This document shows, one piece after another, positions 11,128 through 23,365 of a DNA stretch of 64,000 nt; within the stretch, counting starts at the first letter, position 1, and every line of letters begins with the position of its first letter. Under the pieces are notes generated by a model that saw nothing but the letters and a program-made list of their open reading frames with translations, made no database searches and had not been told where the DNA came from. Position numbers and translations under genes: made by a program. The stretch lies in assembly GCF_001039355.2 (NCBI RefSeq), contig NW_019773548.1:317647-381646 (forward strand), written 5' to 3'. Source of the stretch: Lingula anatina (taxonomy: Eukaryota; Brachiopoda; Lingulata; Lingulida; Lingulidae).

Positions 11128-13656
11128 ATGTCTCTCTGTATACTGTCCAAGACAGCAGTGCTGGCCGCCATTGTGTGGCTGGTAGTACCATGGAATATGT
11201 CTGCTGTTTCCAGCACAATAGAAGACAGTGGACTCAGCATACTGGAGGAGAGATTTTTACGTTTAGAGAGTAAATTCGAGCAGGAAACCAATCGGCTGAA
11301 GAGAGAAAATCAAGAACTTAAGGTAACATTAGACAGTGAAATGTGAATTTGAAGATCATACAGTGAAAAATCTTTTTAAAGGTGGCGATATTCTTAAGAA
11401 AATATATATTTCTACAAATGTCGCGGAAACGTACTGAAAAATAGCTGGCTACTGAAATTCTGTTTATAAAATTGTGCATATAAAACAATCCCACCAATCT
11501 TGTGCCTAAAGCAAACTTTATCATGCGCCCACTAGGAAAAAAATTAATCAAGTGATGCGTGTAGAACATTGCTATGGTAATATAAACATTGTGATTGTAT
11601 CTACATGGTTTTTAGTCAAAATCGTAAAGCTATTTATATAATTGCTATTTATTTAACTCCAGGAATCACTTCAAAGGCTCCAGCTTTCCATAAGTCCCAC
11701 TTCTGGCGACGACTTGATGTCACTGAAAGATGACAATGGGAATATTTTATCAGGAACAGGGACACACAGCTGTGAGTAACATTTCACGTATGTCGTTATG
11801 GTTGCATTGTTTACCCTATTAATTCTCATAATGCTAAATATTTTCACAAAGTTATCACCACTCTTTTAGCTAAGCCAAGCAACACATTTAGATTTTCACG
11901 TAAACACAATTCACTTGACACATGAAAACGCGTGCGCACAAAAACACATTACTGCACACTCACATGTCAAATAAGCAGCAATACCACGCTGTTACGTCCT
12001 ATATTGAGTTCTTTAGTAACAAAAAAATAAAGCATAGACATAAATACGAATGAAAACAAACACCTCAAATTAAAATGATAATATTGTACTTATTGAACTA
12101 AAACCTAACTAAACATACAATAACATTGAACTAAATAACTTAACTAATATGGGCTTTATAATGTTCAAACAAAGTTAGTGTTCACAGGATAAGAGGGTCA
12201 TTCCACGCACTTCCATTTCATTGTCATTGTTCATTTGTGTAGGCCTACGTACCTTCCTTGCGTTGTTCGTAATAGTCAATGCTTTTTCTCAACGTTACTT
12301 ATCTTTTGTCAATCATAGTTCCCTCTCTGTTTTCCGTCAACTTGTGTACTGATGCATGTACAATCACTCGCTTTTTCCAGCTTCCATATTTTCCACCAAC
12401 TTGTGTACTAGTGCACGTACAGTCACTCACTTTCCTTTACCTCCATGTATAGTACTATACATCCACGATCAGTTAAGACGTAGTCCATCTATCCTAGCTC
12501 CTTGCTCTCCACGCCTACATGTCTCTCTTCTTCTTCCTATTTCCGTGGGTGTGTCCAAAAACCTCCACATCCGGGCTCCTTTATTTTTGTCCACAGTTGT
12601 CACCAAAGGTGACCACGAGTTATCCTCGCTATAGTTATAATGCCCATTGATAGGATACAATTGACAGGAGTACTAGTGCAACGTAACACACGCATAGGTA
12701 TTCATATAAAATTAAAGGGATAATAACTCTTCATATGAGATCAATATTTCACAATAAAAACATTGCGAACAACTCATAGAAATATGATATATTGTTTACC
12801 ACAAAATGGCAGTTAAATCTATTATTCTGATATCTGAGCTAGTGTCTAGACCAGGTGACCTCCATTGATGGCTATACTCTTAAGAGATTATAGCTAAACA
12901 ACACACATTTTAGAAAAAAAGGAACTAACTTTGAATGTAAAAATTGATTCATTAGCCATTGGTAAGTATGGGGAAATTCATTTTTTGGCCAAAACAAAGA
13001 GTTATTATCGCTTTAACAATATTATATTAACGACTACGTTTTGGACCTTTCAAACATATATTCACCGACTAATATTTCGTACTAATTCAAGAGTTCTTAT
13101 CCTTTTTTTCTCCGTACTGATCACGCGATTGCTTGTTTTTGTTACATTGTCTTTTGCTGATTACTAAGATTGAGCATTCTGATTTTTCATTCCACCCAGC
13201 AGTATTTCCGTATTAGGCAATCTCTAAGGACCTTTTTCTCAAACAAAATCTAAAATATGACTTGAATTGCATTATACTTGGATTGTATCTTAACCTGAGT
13301 TTGCATGCGTTATACACAATGTAATGACAGAAGCTTACCATTTGATAGTAAAATTAACCAATCAAATAAAACTTCATTTAACTTTGACATGTTCTATCTT
13401 TTCCTAACAGGAACAATTTCAACACCAATGGAAGGTAAACTTGCACTCAATAACTCGACAGGGTTTTACTTCTTCTTAGTTTCCTTTTAATTTGCTATTA
13501 ATGACGGCATAAACCATTAACTTTGCTACAGCAAGAATACGACGCACAGTTATGCATGTAAAATTGGCACCAACACGGCGCAAAAATGCGACTGCTGGCT
13601 GTAAAGTATACCGGGCGTCATTGGAAGTGTACTGCACTTATTGTGGTAAAGACTGA
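11128..13656 (+). CDS. Small secreted or membrane coiled-coil protein (3-exon model)
   Basis: The start is taken at ATG 11128, which opens a hydrophobic segment (SKTAVLAAIVWLVVPW, about residues 7-22) like a signal peptide or anchor. An acidic/basic heptad-like helix follows (LEERFLRLESKFEQETNR onward, about residues 40-75), consistent with a coiled coil. Exon 1 ends at 11322 before GTAACA. Exon 2 is 11663-11771 (CCAG acceptor, GTGAGT donor, ending phase 1). It continues the helix and then reads SPTSGDDLMSLKDDNGN. A phase-compatible exon 3 at 13532-13656 would add a basic, Cys-containing tail and a stop. Exons 1 and 2 look real; exon 3 is much less certain. A signal peptide plus coiled coil is a common leader for C1q-like or fibrinogen-like lectins, but neither domain is visible here. 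An inverted-repeat element lies in the second intron. Confidence 0.5.
12713..13016. mobile_element. MITE family B, copy 1
   Basis: It begins TAAAGGGATAATAACTCTT and ends with the inverted match (AGAGTTATTATCGCTTTAA). The interior (CTCATAGAAATATGATATA, GACCTCCATTGATGGCTATA) is nearly the same as at 21852-22195. It is non-coding and inserted in an intron of the coiled-coil gene model. Confidence 0.9.
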
Positions 13657-13907
13657 TGGTCACACATTTACTGCAGCTGATGTGGACCTCACTGGACAAT
13701 AACGAATATCTTAACTAAAAAGAGAAACATCAATTTTGAGATATTTCGAAATTTCCACCTATTAAGTTTTTAATTGAAAGTTATTTGAACATTAAAAACA
13801 TTTAACATCAAAAGTTTGCTGTCGTTATTTTCATTTTTTAAATTTATTTTTAATTTTTTTTTTATCTGGGTTTGCATATCGGCATAAGTAAAATCCTTTA
13901 ATCTTTG

Positions 13908-13910
<3 letters not shown>

Positions 13911-13957
<47 letters not shown>

Positions 13958-13960
13958 NTT
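13911..13960. repeat. (AT)n microsatellite with an ambiguous base
   Basis: This AT run contains one N near 13958, so its length is probably not reliable. Confidence 0.95.
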
Positions 13961-14354
13961 AAGTTTCCTCGAAAAAAGGTAATCACGAATCTTTACTCGG
14001 CACTTTCCTGCAGTTGGATTCGATGCCTTATTCTATTTCCAATTAAATGATTTAGTTATTTAGAACGTCATAATCTCTTTTTTCACATAAGGTAATATCC
14101 CGATGTTTTACATTGCGACCCTGTGCGATAACATGAAAACATTAGATGGTCTGATCGTCTTCGGGAAGACCGCTTTAGGCAAATTTTATTTAAATAGGGC
14201 TAAAGTTTGAACCGGAAAATGTAAAAAAAGCTTTGAGGGATACAGGACATTAATATGAATGTAGGGGGTGTGTTCAAATGCTTGTAGAGTACGTGCCAAT
14301 AACTTTGCCACAGTACTAAATGTAGATATGTGTGTGGACTAAACAGCTGTGCAA

Positions 14355-14384
14355 CTGTCTGTCTGTCTACCTGTCTGTCTGTAC
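14355..14384. repeat. (TGTC)n tract in intron of secreted-protein copy 1
   Basis: The tract and its left flank (ATGTAGATATGTGTGTGGAC) match the intron of the second copy near 25585-25690. The paralogy therefore extends beyond the exons. Confidence 0.85.
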
Positions 14385-14666
14385 ATTGTTTGATGTACAT
14401 TGTTTGATGTACATTGTTTGATTGTTTGATGCGTGTTTGTTTGTAGGTATAGTATATGTGTTTACAAAAAAAAATTAAATAAAAGTTTAATCATCTGCTA
14501 TGCATGTACATGGTCATAACCGGTGTCACGAAACTAAAGCCTCCATATAGTCTGACCTAAGTGGGTCAAAATCTAGGGCGAGGGTCAGCTGTACAAAATA
14601 ATGGGAAGCGGACTCTGTCACAGGGGTTTTCTGGCACATGACACCGGTTCCACTGTGTTCACTTAC

Positions 14667-15475
14667 CTACAATAGAAATCGGGGCGTTAAAGAATTCCAC
14701 CTCATGGCGTTTGCTGGCCGACACCAGCCTGTATCTGACAGCAGGGTCAACAATGTTGGCACTGAAAGTTACGGAGCCGTCAGGGCTTGTTACTGCCTTG
14801 GTGCCATCTAAGTACACGTCGTCCTCCACATCGGTGAAGTCAATACCGTATTTTGTCTGTAATAAACGCACCGATGTCGATAGGCGGTGATATCTAAGCG
14901 TGTTAAATAACTGTGAAGATTGACATTGGCAATTACCCTGATAAAATAACGATGTTAGCTTTTTAAGGTTCTATACCCTGAAATATGTCGTTTCGTGACC
15001 TAGTTTTCTTTTATTATTATCGGTCTATTGAAAATTGAAGTAATTTTAATTGTGTTAAAATATAACCGGACTGCTTTTAAGAAAATCATTCGAAATAAAA
15101 AAAGAAAGCACTCCACACCTTCAGCCAGGCAGTCGCCATTTTCCCCTCCTGAATGGCATTTGCCTCAGTTCTCCCTGCCAATTGGTGATTAGCCAGAATC
15201 TCGCTGCGGTTTTGGCGAAATATATTTTCTGTTCTTCCGTCCATAATAAAAGTGAGGACATAGTCATAGCAGGGGGTGGCGCTGTTGTAACAGGTGCCAC
15301 AGCGGTGGTTAAGCATTGGTCCACGTCCAGCATTTGCCATTGCCACGATGCCAAGGACCGAGGCCACAATGAACACTTTGATGCTGCAAGGAGTGACAAA
15401 ATGATACTTTGTAATAACAGTGCCATCTTTGTATCGGAACAGTGAGATAGTTAAATATCTTGAATATGGCCCCAT
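14667..15475 (-). CDS. Secreted protein of unknown family, copy 1 (terminal exon missing)
   Basis: Two exons are supported. Exon 2 is 14667-14856: CAG acceptor, GTAAGT donor, 190 bp, phase 0 to phase 1, reading TKYGIDFTD through FFNAPIS. The preceding exon ends at 15119 (ATAWLK, before GTGTGG). It either starts at 15383 after a CTTGCAG acceptor or is continuous to an ATG at 15475. Its hydrophobic stretch IKVFIVASVLGIVAMANAG looks like a signal peptide and is followed by a Cys-containing segment (RCGTCYNSATPC). Exon 2 matches the exon at 25800-25989 at most residues and has exactly the same length. The last exon of the second copy (GWMVMV onward) has no counterpart downstream to about 13.5 kb, so this copy may be truncated. 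I do not recognise the family. Confidence 0.6.
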
Positions 15476-15949
15476 TCACAACAGCGGAGTCACAGATCCG
15501 CGGATTAAATGTTGCGACCCATTTAATAACTTGTCGCATAAACCCCTAATAAAATTAAGTAGGTTTGGCTTATTTGATTCGCAAACCTGTAAGTCCTCTG
15601 CTGTGAATCTCGTACTACCCATCCATCATTAAAAGGTTGACACACAGCAGATTGTTCAAGCTGAGCTTACAAATTGTGAGGTGGTTTGAAGTACTCAGCA
15701 AAATCGTTCATGTGTCAAATCGCCATTGTGACAAACAAAATACAAAGCTAGACAAGAGGATCAGAGAGGCGATACCGCCTCCGGATATTGTACCACCAGC
15801 TGGAATAAGCGCATTCATATGAAAAACCCCTCAAAAAAAGGGAGGGGGGATATCACCACCAGTGCTGTGCTTGACAAGATCTATAAAATGCAATCAACAA
15901 GAGTTCTCAAAATATGCAAAAAATAAAATATAACTAAAATGGTACAATC

Positions 15950-16795
15950 AAGCAGATTTTCGAATTGACCTGTATTTTCCTAACATTGATCACTCCTATA
16001 ATTTTCTAGACAATAGACCTGATGGTTTTTCTTGAAATGTGTTGTCAGTGTTGCATATATGTTGACTAAAAAGAAAACATTAGGGCTACACTGGGCATAT
16101 CTCTGCTAGTTTTGAAGATATGAGGGGCAAGAAAATATGCAAAGTTCAGTTCATGGTGAAAAAGTAGGTCAAAGGTCAATTTCAATGTCACAGTATATGA
16201 CTTCCTATTCAAGTTAAATAGTAATTATGGGCACTTCTTTGCCAAGTTTGGGGATTTAAAGGCCAGAAAGCACGCAAAAAGCAGTTCATCAATAAAAGAT
16301 AGTCAAAGGTCAATTTCAAGGTCAGAGTCAGATAGCCAGTGTACGATTTCCTATTCAAGTTCAACAATAACTTAAGGCGTATCTCTGTCAGTTTTTGAGA
16401 GGTAAGATAAAAAAAATTTGCAGAGTTAAGTTTATGGTGAAAATAAAGGTCAAATCTCAATTTCAAGGTCACAGTCAGATTACCAGTATATTATTTCCTA
16501 TTCAACTTCAAAAGAAACAATGGACCTATGTCTGCAAGTTTTGAAGATAAAAGGGAAAGAAATTTTGCAAAGTTCTGTTCATGATAAAAAGTAGGCCAAA
16601 GGTCAATTTAAAGGTCACACTTACATTGTCAGTATATGACTTCCTATACAAATTCAATAGTAACTATGGGTGTACTTCTGCTAGTTTTGGAGATATAAAG
16701 TAAAAGTTGCAATGCGTGATTCATGGTGAAAAGTAAGTCAAAGGTCAATTATAAAGTCACAATGAGATTGCCAATATATGACTTCCAGCTGTATC
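15950..16795. repeat. Tandem repeat, about 143 bp unit, about five copies
   Basis: The word GGTCAAAGGTCAATTT (or close variants) recurs near 16163, 16306, 16447, 16592 and 16738. Each is followed by a TATATGACTTCCTATTCAAG-like block and a TTTTGAAGATATAAGG-like block. The left edge (TTTTCGAATTGACCTG through TTTCTTGAAATGTGTT) also occurs twice in diverged form inside the TTAA element near 51590-51780, linking the two. Two short diverged pieces lie near 19220 and 19960. Confidence 0.85.
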
Positions 16796-17082
16796 CGCCT
16801 GAGCTCCATATTTGGAAGCCATACGGCTGTTTCACAATCAGGGTGAACAATTAAATGTGGTTAATGTTACAAGTGTCTGTAATTTATTTTAACCATTTTG
16901 CTGAAACAGGCTTTTGAAAACAGTTTACTTATTTTTGTTAATGCAATGAAAAACATATTTGATAAGGCCAAATATTACTTTGAAATCACCTACGTGATGG
17001 ATTTACCATGTTATGACTTAAACATAAGAAAGGAGNTCCCGTCCCCCCCCCCCCCCATCTATTTTATTTAGGAATCACAGCA

Positions 17083-17246
17083 TCAGGGTCGTAGCCTCCG
17101 GGGGGGCAGGGGGGGGGGGCGCTGCCCCCCTGGAATTTGGAATTTTACACACCAAACCCCCCCCCCCCGGTAGCTTCGCCCCCTCGTGTCCGCTTACTGC
17201 CCCCCCCCCCCCCCCCTCTGGCATTTTGCTCAGGCTACGGCCCAGG
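17083..17246. mobile_element. Short GC-rich inverted-repeat element (hAT-MITE-like)
   Basis: Its ends are CAGGGTCGTAGCCTCCG and the inverted GCTCAGGCTACGGCCC. The GC-rich interior contains long C and G runs. The terminal CAGGG...CCCTG style is typical of hAT-derived MITEs. An N at 17036 and the homopolymers make exact boundaries unreliable. Confidence 0.6.
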
Positions 17247-17779
17247 GCATATTCTGTCTGATTTTATTATTCTATAATGTCTACACTGACATTTATTTTG
17301 CAGGAAGAAAATAGCACATAACCCCTTATTATGAAAAGATATGCACAAATTTGGTGCCAAATGTAGTGTCCGTACTCCCAAGTTATACATTTTAATGGTT
17401 AAAACCATTGGATAACTGGCTATATATCAATGACGATAAAACTTCAAAATATGATGCAAAATATTGTTTTAGACTATATAAAATGCATTCTTGTCTTATG
17501 ATGTTTAGAAAAAACATTGTATTTAAATATATATTCGATAAAGTGATACTGATTAATTAGAGTCAAATAATATCAATAAAGATGCTACTCTTTGCATTCA
17601 AAATGAACAATATTGGTTTGAATATATTGCCAAATATAGCTAATTGCAAAATAATAAATTGTTTATGGATTAATATTCTATGGATTAATGTATATGATAT
17701 ATTTTGAGAGGCTACGAACACTTCAATACATGAATAATTAACAGTACACTTATTATACTCTCAGTGAATGAAGTATCAG

Positions 17780-18240
17780 ATATGGATGACAATAAACAAA
17801 AAGCCAAACAGGAAAATAAAAAGGGATCCTGAATATTTTACTGTCAGCAAAAAATAATGTTGAAAAAAAAACGTCAAGGAGCTAATATCCGTAAAGATGC
17901 TAATAATCTTGCTGAAGTACGTAAGGAAGACGTTGAATGCACGTAACATAGCATAGAAGCAAAAAAAAAAAAGAAAAATCATCCTAGGCTGGCCAACAAA
18001 GAAAGACTAAAGTAAAGAGAAGAAATTCGGGCATACTGACAGAGAGTTAAGGAGAAGCAGAAACCCAACAATCCTGAAAACAGTAGAACAAGAGGTGCAA
18101 ATTAACGAGAGATGAAAAAGAAGAAAAGACTCCAAAAATGAGGAATCAAGACTGAAACAAAAAATGAATAGATAAAAAAGGTCAAGCAACAGAAAGAAAA
18201 GTTAAAATTGAAGTCTGGTGAATGAAAGTCACACTGAATG
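17780..18240 (+). pseudogene. Decayed Lys/Arg-rich ORF, probably transposon-derived
   Basis: Across several frames the plus strand reads as a basic helical protein (NNLAEVRKEDVE, RLANKERLK, REEIRAY, VKEKQKPNNPE, KQQKEKLKLKSGE), broken by many stops. Basic repeats of this style, with short REY/RAY and NPE motifs, recur in uncharacterised ORFs of invertebrate transposons. That comparison is from memory and is only suggestive. The minus-strand frames over the same stretch are low-complexity Phe/Leu shadows. The phrase TGTAGTGTCCGTAC flanks it in direct orientation near 17366 and 18440. Confidence 0.35.
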
Positions 18241-18629
18241 ACACACAACCAAGCTCCAGCATCCACTGAAAAACGTGCTGTGGTGTTTCTCTAAAAAACT
18301 CTTTGATTAATACATGTACCTGTATCCTTTTGGTTAAAGTACCGCTGTTATATCTTTAGTTTGACATTTTTTAGACTTTTGGCAAAAATAACTGGTAAAG
18401 AATAAGATATTTCGGTTACAAAGGCATCAGTTACTTGAATGTGTAGTGTCCGTACCCCAAGATCATAGTCTAAGGAGCGTTCTGTTAATTTGAGCGTAGC
18501 ACAAAAAGTAATTAATCTTGTGCTCTAAAAATTGTAGATATCATAGTTAAGATGTTATTCTTTTTATATGTTACAAAATTAAACAAATGCATCAGAGTTC
18601 CCTTTTCTCTCAATGTGACCCCTATTTTG

Positions 18630-19225
18630 TACCCCTGATCGTGAAACAGCCGCATAAGTCTCGTGCGTCACAGGTTTGACCGCCAAGATCTGCCTTTCCT
18701 GCTGACGTCATCTCGTGCAGACGAGACAAACCAAAGTGGCTGAAGCGGAGTTTGAAGTTTGAACTAAGAATATATTGCAGTCGAAGGTCAGTACCACAAC
18801 ACAAGCAATATTCTGCTTTAAAAACTTATTTTTGTTTGGTATCGAGCAAACAGTGTAGCTGTCTAACTTGACATAGGGCATACACGTGTATTGTGTTTAT
18901 ATCTTCAGGAGCGAATGTTCTTTGATAAGCAAAAAATTCAAAAACATTGGATATATATTTTTTCTTTTAGAAATATATTATTTATTTTTCATTTATTTCT
19001 CACTTGCAGCTTAAATACAGTGAATAAAAGTAAATAAAGCAGAATTAAATCTGTTTTACGTTTCATTTTGGTTTAATGACATTCAACTGCAGATTCACTG
19101 CGGAGCAGTTCTTTTTGATTGACAGAAATCGTACACTGTAGATGTTCCTCAGGCCAGGGCTAGTAAAAGCGATCTCATCACAAGATTTTTAACAAGCTAG
19201 CTTTAACTGTGCCCTGACACTCAGG
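18630..19225. repeat. Dispersed repeat family C, copy 1
   Basis: It matches 36050-36672 in the same orientation. Shared blocks are GCTGACGTCATCTCGTG, AGACGAGACAAA, TTCTGCTTTAAAAACT, ACACGTGTATTGTGTTTATA, TTTACGTTTCATTTTGG and GTGCCCTGAC-CTCAGGG. No open frame is shared by the two copies. Termini and type are unknown. Confidence 0.8.
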
Positions 19226-19579
19226 GTACCAGTATATGGCTCCCTATATAAGTGTAATAAAAACTATGGGACTATCACTCCCAGGTTTGGAGATACAAGG
19301 GGCCAAATTTTGGAGTTAGAATAATGTGTCATAAAATTCCTACCGAAGAAATTAGTTAAAATAAAGAAAACGTCATTTTGGTTGAAATTATTTAAATGGG
19401 TAGTGCTCAGAAGCTCCAGATGTTCTAGTTTCATGAAATAATGTCATTTTTGTCTGCCTTGCCAAACCTTGTTATCTTTTCCATACGTCCAAAATATTAT
19501 GCATACTACCGTATTGCGAATTTTACTTTCACCATCACAATTTATTTTTCGATACAGCATAACTCATAAATCGCATCAA

Positions 19580-19602
19580 AAAAAAAAAAAAAAAAAAAAA
19601 AA
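19580..19602. repeat. Poly-A tract
   Basis: A run of A directly precedes the one-ended family A fragment. It could be a retroposed tail from an unrelated insertion. Confidence 0.9.
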
Positions 19603-19610
19603 GGAGACCA

Positions 19611-19691
19611 TGATTACAGTAGTCCACTGCGGTTTGCAGTATGATTGCAGTAGTCTACTGCGCTGGAGTATCTACTGCGTTTTCTTGCGGG
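19611..19691. mobile_element. MITE family A, terminal fragment
   Basis: Only one end is present (CAGTAGTCTACTGCGCTGGA then CTACTGCGTTTTCTTGCGGG). The duplicated GCAGTATGATTGCAGTAGTC word is also seen in the copy at 33312-33625. Confidence 0.85.
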
Positions 19692-19699
19692 TGCACTTT

Positions 19700-20680
19700 T
19701 AAGTGTTTGGCTTGACATTCTCTATCAAATGCAAAAAAAAAAATTGCCCCTAGCATTAACGGTTCCCGAATGGCCGCTGCTCCAGTGAAAATGCACCGAT
19801 AGACCCCAAATTTTCGGAGGTGAAAGATGACTAAGAGGGTAACGCCTGTCAATAATATTATAGGTTAGGTTCTTGTAGTTTCTGAATATCAGCGCAAAAA
19901 AATCGTAAAATAAGATTGTTTTTTTTTTTTTTTTGTCTTGTTTTTTTTTTTTTTTTGATTAAAAGTCAAATCCAAGGTCATATTTGAAATCTCCGCGTAT
20001 GACCTTCGGTCAGCTGTCTATAAAATTATTCACATAATTCCTTCAGTATGGCAGATAATAAGAAATTAATTTTGCCAATTTTGGACAAGGGTCCATTGCA
20101 ATGAGCGCCACACCTGACCCCAGCACGGATGAAGGCCAAATTTGACGTGAAACGAGTTGAGATTATACGTGACTTAAATCCAAGAGACGGGTACGCAGAC
20201 CCTTGTACATGTAGTCTAGGAAGAGAAGTGGAAACGGTGACATGGCGGCGGAGCCGGCGGAACGGACCGGACGGTACTCAAACCATGTCTACCGCCAGTG
20301 CCTACGCTGGTGCTACAAAATAAACATACGACAATTAATAGTAAGTGCGACAATGTCAGTCTATGGCTCGATCTATTTCCGAGGGATTTCTTGCTAAATG
20401 TCAATCTACTTGAGCGGCGTACATGTCTTTCAGGCCCACTGAAGCTGCTGGCGGGTAATTAATAATCGTTAAGCAGCTTCAGTAGGCGTGTCAAACATGA
20501 AAGCAAATTAGTAAGAAAACCCTCGTAGATTGATCGATCTTGTTAGATCGATGAAGGTATGGGAATCCAGTCTTCTCGTTGTCAATGGCAGACGCGTCGC
20601 TTAACAGAATACATTATCAAAAAAGGGAGGCATAATTCGCATAATTCTTCCATATTCATGTCTGAAGAAAACAGGTATTT
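19700..20680. other. No recognisable gene
   Basis: The stretch holds T-rich runs near 19920-19955 and mixed sequence without convincing splice-bounded frames. Frames of 62-65 codons here look accidental. Confidence 0.6.
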
Positions 20681-20681
20681 A

Positions 20682-21079
20682 TACTCGCACGCAAAGAAAA
20701 CGCACCAGCCATAAAAAGTAAGTTAATGTATTTATCTGAAAGGGGGTTTGAAATCTCATTATAATAGGACAATGATGAGGCATTTTAGCACGCATTAGCA
20801 CAGCAGTACTAACATTTTTTATCGTAAGCTCTGCAAGGTATCCGGTATGCCCACCCATTGTATCGATCACAGCCTGACAACGGCGGAGCATACTGCGGAT
20901 CAATCACTGTATTCGATATTGTGGAATAGCATTCCACTCATCCACAAGTGCGGCAGCAGATCCTGACGGCTGTGGATTTGCCGAGCGCCGCTGTACACAC
21001 GACGTCCAAGCTGGTCCCAAAGGTGCTCAATTGGGTTCATTTTTTTATGGGTGGTGCGTTTTCATTGCGTGCGACTATA
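20682..21079 (-). pseudogene. Tc1/mariner deletion derivative with transposase C-terminus
   Basis: The minus strand reads NPIEHLWDQLGRR (about 21040-21000) and, after frame breaks, IRSMLRRCQAVIDTMGGHT (about 20900-20840). These are the last conserved blocks of Tc1-type transposases, including the terminal Glu region in NPIE. The fragment is bounded by inverted repeats of about 33 bp, TCGCACGCAAAGAAAACGCA on the left and the complement of TGCGTTTTCATTGCGTGCGA on the right, next to TA dinucleotides. Most of the transposase is deleted, so it is a dead internal-deletion copy. Confidence 0.88.
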
Positions 21080-21850
21080 GTTTACGATAGTAGTCTACTC
21101 CATATATGAACGGCTCTCTGACCTTATCGACGTCATTTCTCGATTTCACCTATTTTGGCGACTAAGATCGCTTTAAAATGATTTTTTCCTTCTCCACATT
21201 GCATCGTATTTCTCTAAACATGATTTAGTTGTAAGTCATCCATTACATATAAACCAAGTATATTATTTCAAGAATATACTTAAGCATAGCTTTATGAAAC
21301 ATCACACGGCGTAGAAATCGCACCCGCATTCTAGTATTACCGGTATCTAGCTGCTCTGTAGCGGTGCTTACCTTACAACGCTGTCCATGTCGTGCGTCGA
21401 TTACTTAGGCAATATTGCGCAAGACGAGATACTTATATAGACCAAGCAGGCGTAACATATGATCATTACAAGGGCGGGAACTGCTTCGAAGAGCCTGCCC
21501 AGAACCAGATGGTCGATGTCTGTGTTATGTAAAATGTTACCCAGCCAGATGGGAGATGTCGTCATTTGTTACTAAAATCTTAACAGTGTAGATGAGTGCA
21601 GATCAATGGTCATAGTTATTCGGTGTTTCAAAATTCCATTCTTCATTCAGATATATATGGTTGAAGATAACTGGTCAGTTCATTTATTTAATTTTTTTTT
21701 TCATTTGACATGTATGCACAGGATGGTCCATAAAAAACGACCTATTTTACTTTCAATCGCAATTTTGATATAATTTAGGTATTTATTTTACCACATTGTT
21801 TATAAGGCTAACCATTTTATCCTTGCAAATTCTGTAGAAATTGGAAACAT
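21080..21850. other. No recognisable gene
   Basis: No long frame, repeat or RNA signature was recognised between the Tc1 remnant and MITE family B copy 2. Confidence 0.5.
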
Positions 21851-21851
21851 T

Positions 21852-22195
21852 TAAAGGGATAATAACTCTTTGTATGAGATCTATATTTCACAATAAAAAC
21901 ATTGTGAATAACTCATAGAAATATAATATATTCTGTTTTACCACAAAAATGGCAGTTATAGCTATTATTCTGATCTCTGAGTTTGTCTTTAGACCACGTG
22001 ACCTCCATTGATGGCTATACTCTGTTAAAATCTCTTAAGAGATTGTAACAAAAAACAAACTTTTTAGAAAAAAAACCAGGGACTAACTTTGAATATAAAA
22101 ATGGATTCATTAACCATTGGTAAGTATGGGAAAATTGTTGTTTACTCCAGGAAAATTCACTTTTTGGCCAAAACGAAGAGTCATTATCCCTTTAA
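21852..22195. mobile_element. MITE family B, copy 2
   Basis: It begins TTAAAGGGATAATAACTCTT and ends with the inverted AAGAGTCATTATCCCTTTAA. It is the fullest copy and includes the block TGTTTACTCCAGGAAAATTC that copy 1 lacks. Non-coding. Confidence 0.92.
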
Positions 22196-22716
22196 GTTAC
22201 TCAAATTTTAACACCTGATTATATGCTCTATCCATTCTCATCGCTGCTGAATAACGCTGGTCACGAACATGGGAATTGGCCATAACTCTCGCAGACATGT
22301 CAGTTTCTTAATTCTCGCGGTATGTTGGTCTTCATAGTGTCAAGATTCTGTGGACTGTTAACTTAGATTTTTTCCTTAGGGTGTACCACTAAAGTAAAAG
22401 GGGTCGTTTTTATGGATGCACTTCACTCTTTGTATAAAATTGCATGAGAAAATCAACATAGATTAAATAGGCTGAGGTTTTCCTAGAAACTTTTTTGTCC
22501 GCCCCCTCCCCCTCATTTACTTTATTGTTTGTATTTTTTTTAGTCAACGTAAATGTTTAATGCGCTTACGCGTCCTTTTGAGTACTACCCCGCCCAGTCA
22601 GTGGACAAAATGTACGAGCCTGTTTGGCCGATATTTATTTTTAACAATATAAGGTACCATCCAAGACATGTCTTCTTTTCCTCAAATATTATATAATATA
22701 GTTACTGACTCTCTTT

Positions 22717-22720
<4 letters not shown>

Positions 22721-22802
<82 letters not shown>
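22721..22802. repeat. (AT)n followed by poly-T
   Basis: About 65 bp of AT dinucleotides run straight into about 17 T residues. Confidence 0.95.
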
Positions 22803-23276
22803 CCAGGAGCAGGGCCACATATTCATTCTTTTTAATAGGTATGCATCTAGCTAATTTGGCAGCAGGGATTCAAGTTATCAATAAGCTTGCCTTTAGTAAA
22901 CAGCCTTAAGTACCTTATTGTGATATGAATTTTGTATGTCATATGGAATACCACGTGGTTTAAGAAATTTAAGTACGATCATTGCGTGATTCAGCTACCT
23001 TGTTGCAATGATATGCTCATCACTGCGGTGTTACAGTAATCCAGGTCCCTCAGTAATGGTTGTCCGTAGGATGGTAGTCCTACTGGGACTTACGTTTCTG
23101 GCCATTATTATAGTAGGTAGGACTGTATTACTTTCAGGCTTTTATTCCTGTTAAACCTATGACAGTAATGTTAGTCCGGCCTTTTTAAAGTCCTATCCTT
23201 ATGCAATAATACGGTTAAATGATTATACTTATAAATTATATGAAAATCCTTCTGATGAGCAATATCCGCATTTTCA

Positions 23277-23365
23277 GCTCGTCTGTGTAGTGGTTAGCGT
23301 GCATAAGGTAAGTATTCATGGAACTCCATGTTACATGCTTGGGTTCCAGACCTACCGTTGACATA
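23277..23365 (+). repeat. tRNA-derived SINE head
   Basis: The segment starting CTCGTCTGTGTAGTGGTTAG resembles a tRNA 5' half with a pol III A box (TAGTGGTTAGCGTGC). About 40 bp later comes a B-box-like word, GGGTTCCAGACC. This spacing and both promoter words are what a tRNA-related SINE would carry. A clean cloverleaf is not obvious and the DNA continues into unrelated sequence, so a functional tRNA gene is unlikely. No second copy was noticed in the window. Confidence 0.5.

Noticed and set aside
13411-13434. 24 bp microexon with good splice borders in the coiled-coil gene
   Set aside because: Joining it to exon 2 creates an immediate TGA. It may belong to another isoform, but nothing supports it.
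15121-15426. Alternative minus-strand frame MALLLQSIILSLL as signal peptide of the secreted gene
   Set aside because: It looks like a signal peptide, but its frame does not join the TKYGIDF exon. The overlapping frame ending ATAWLK does.
17776-18189. Phe/Leu-rich minus-strand frames
   Set aside because: Shadow of a purine-rich plus-strand sequence that itself reads as a decayed basic ORF.
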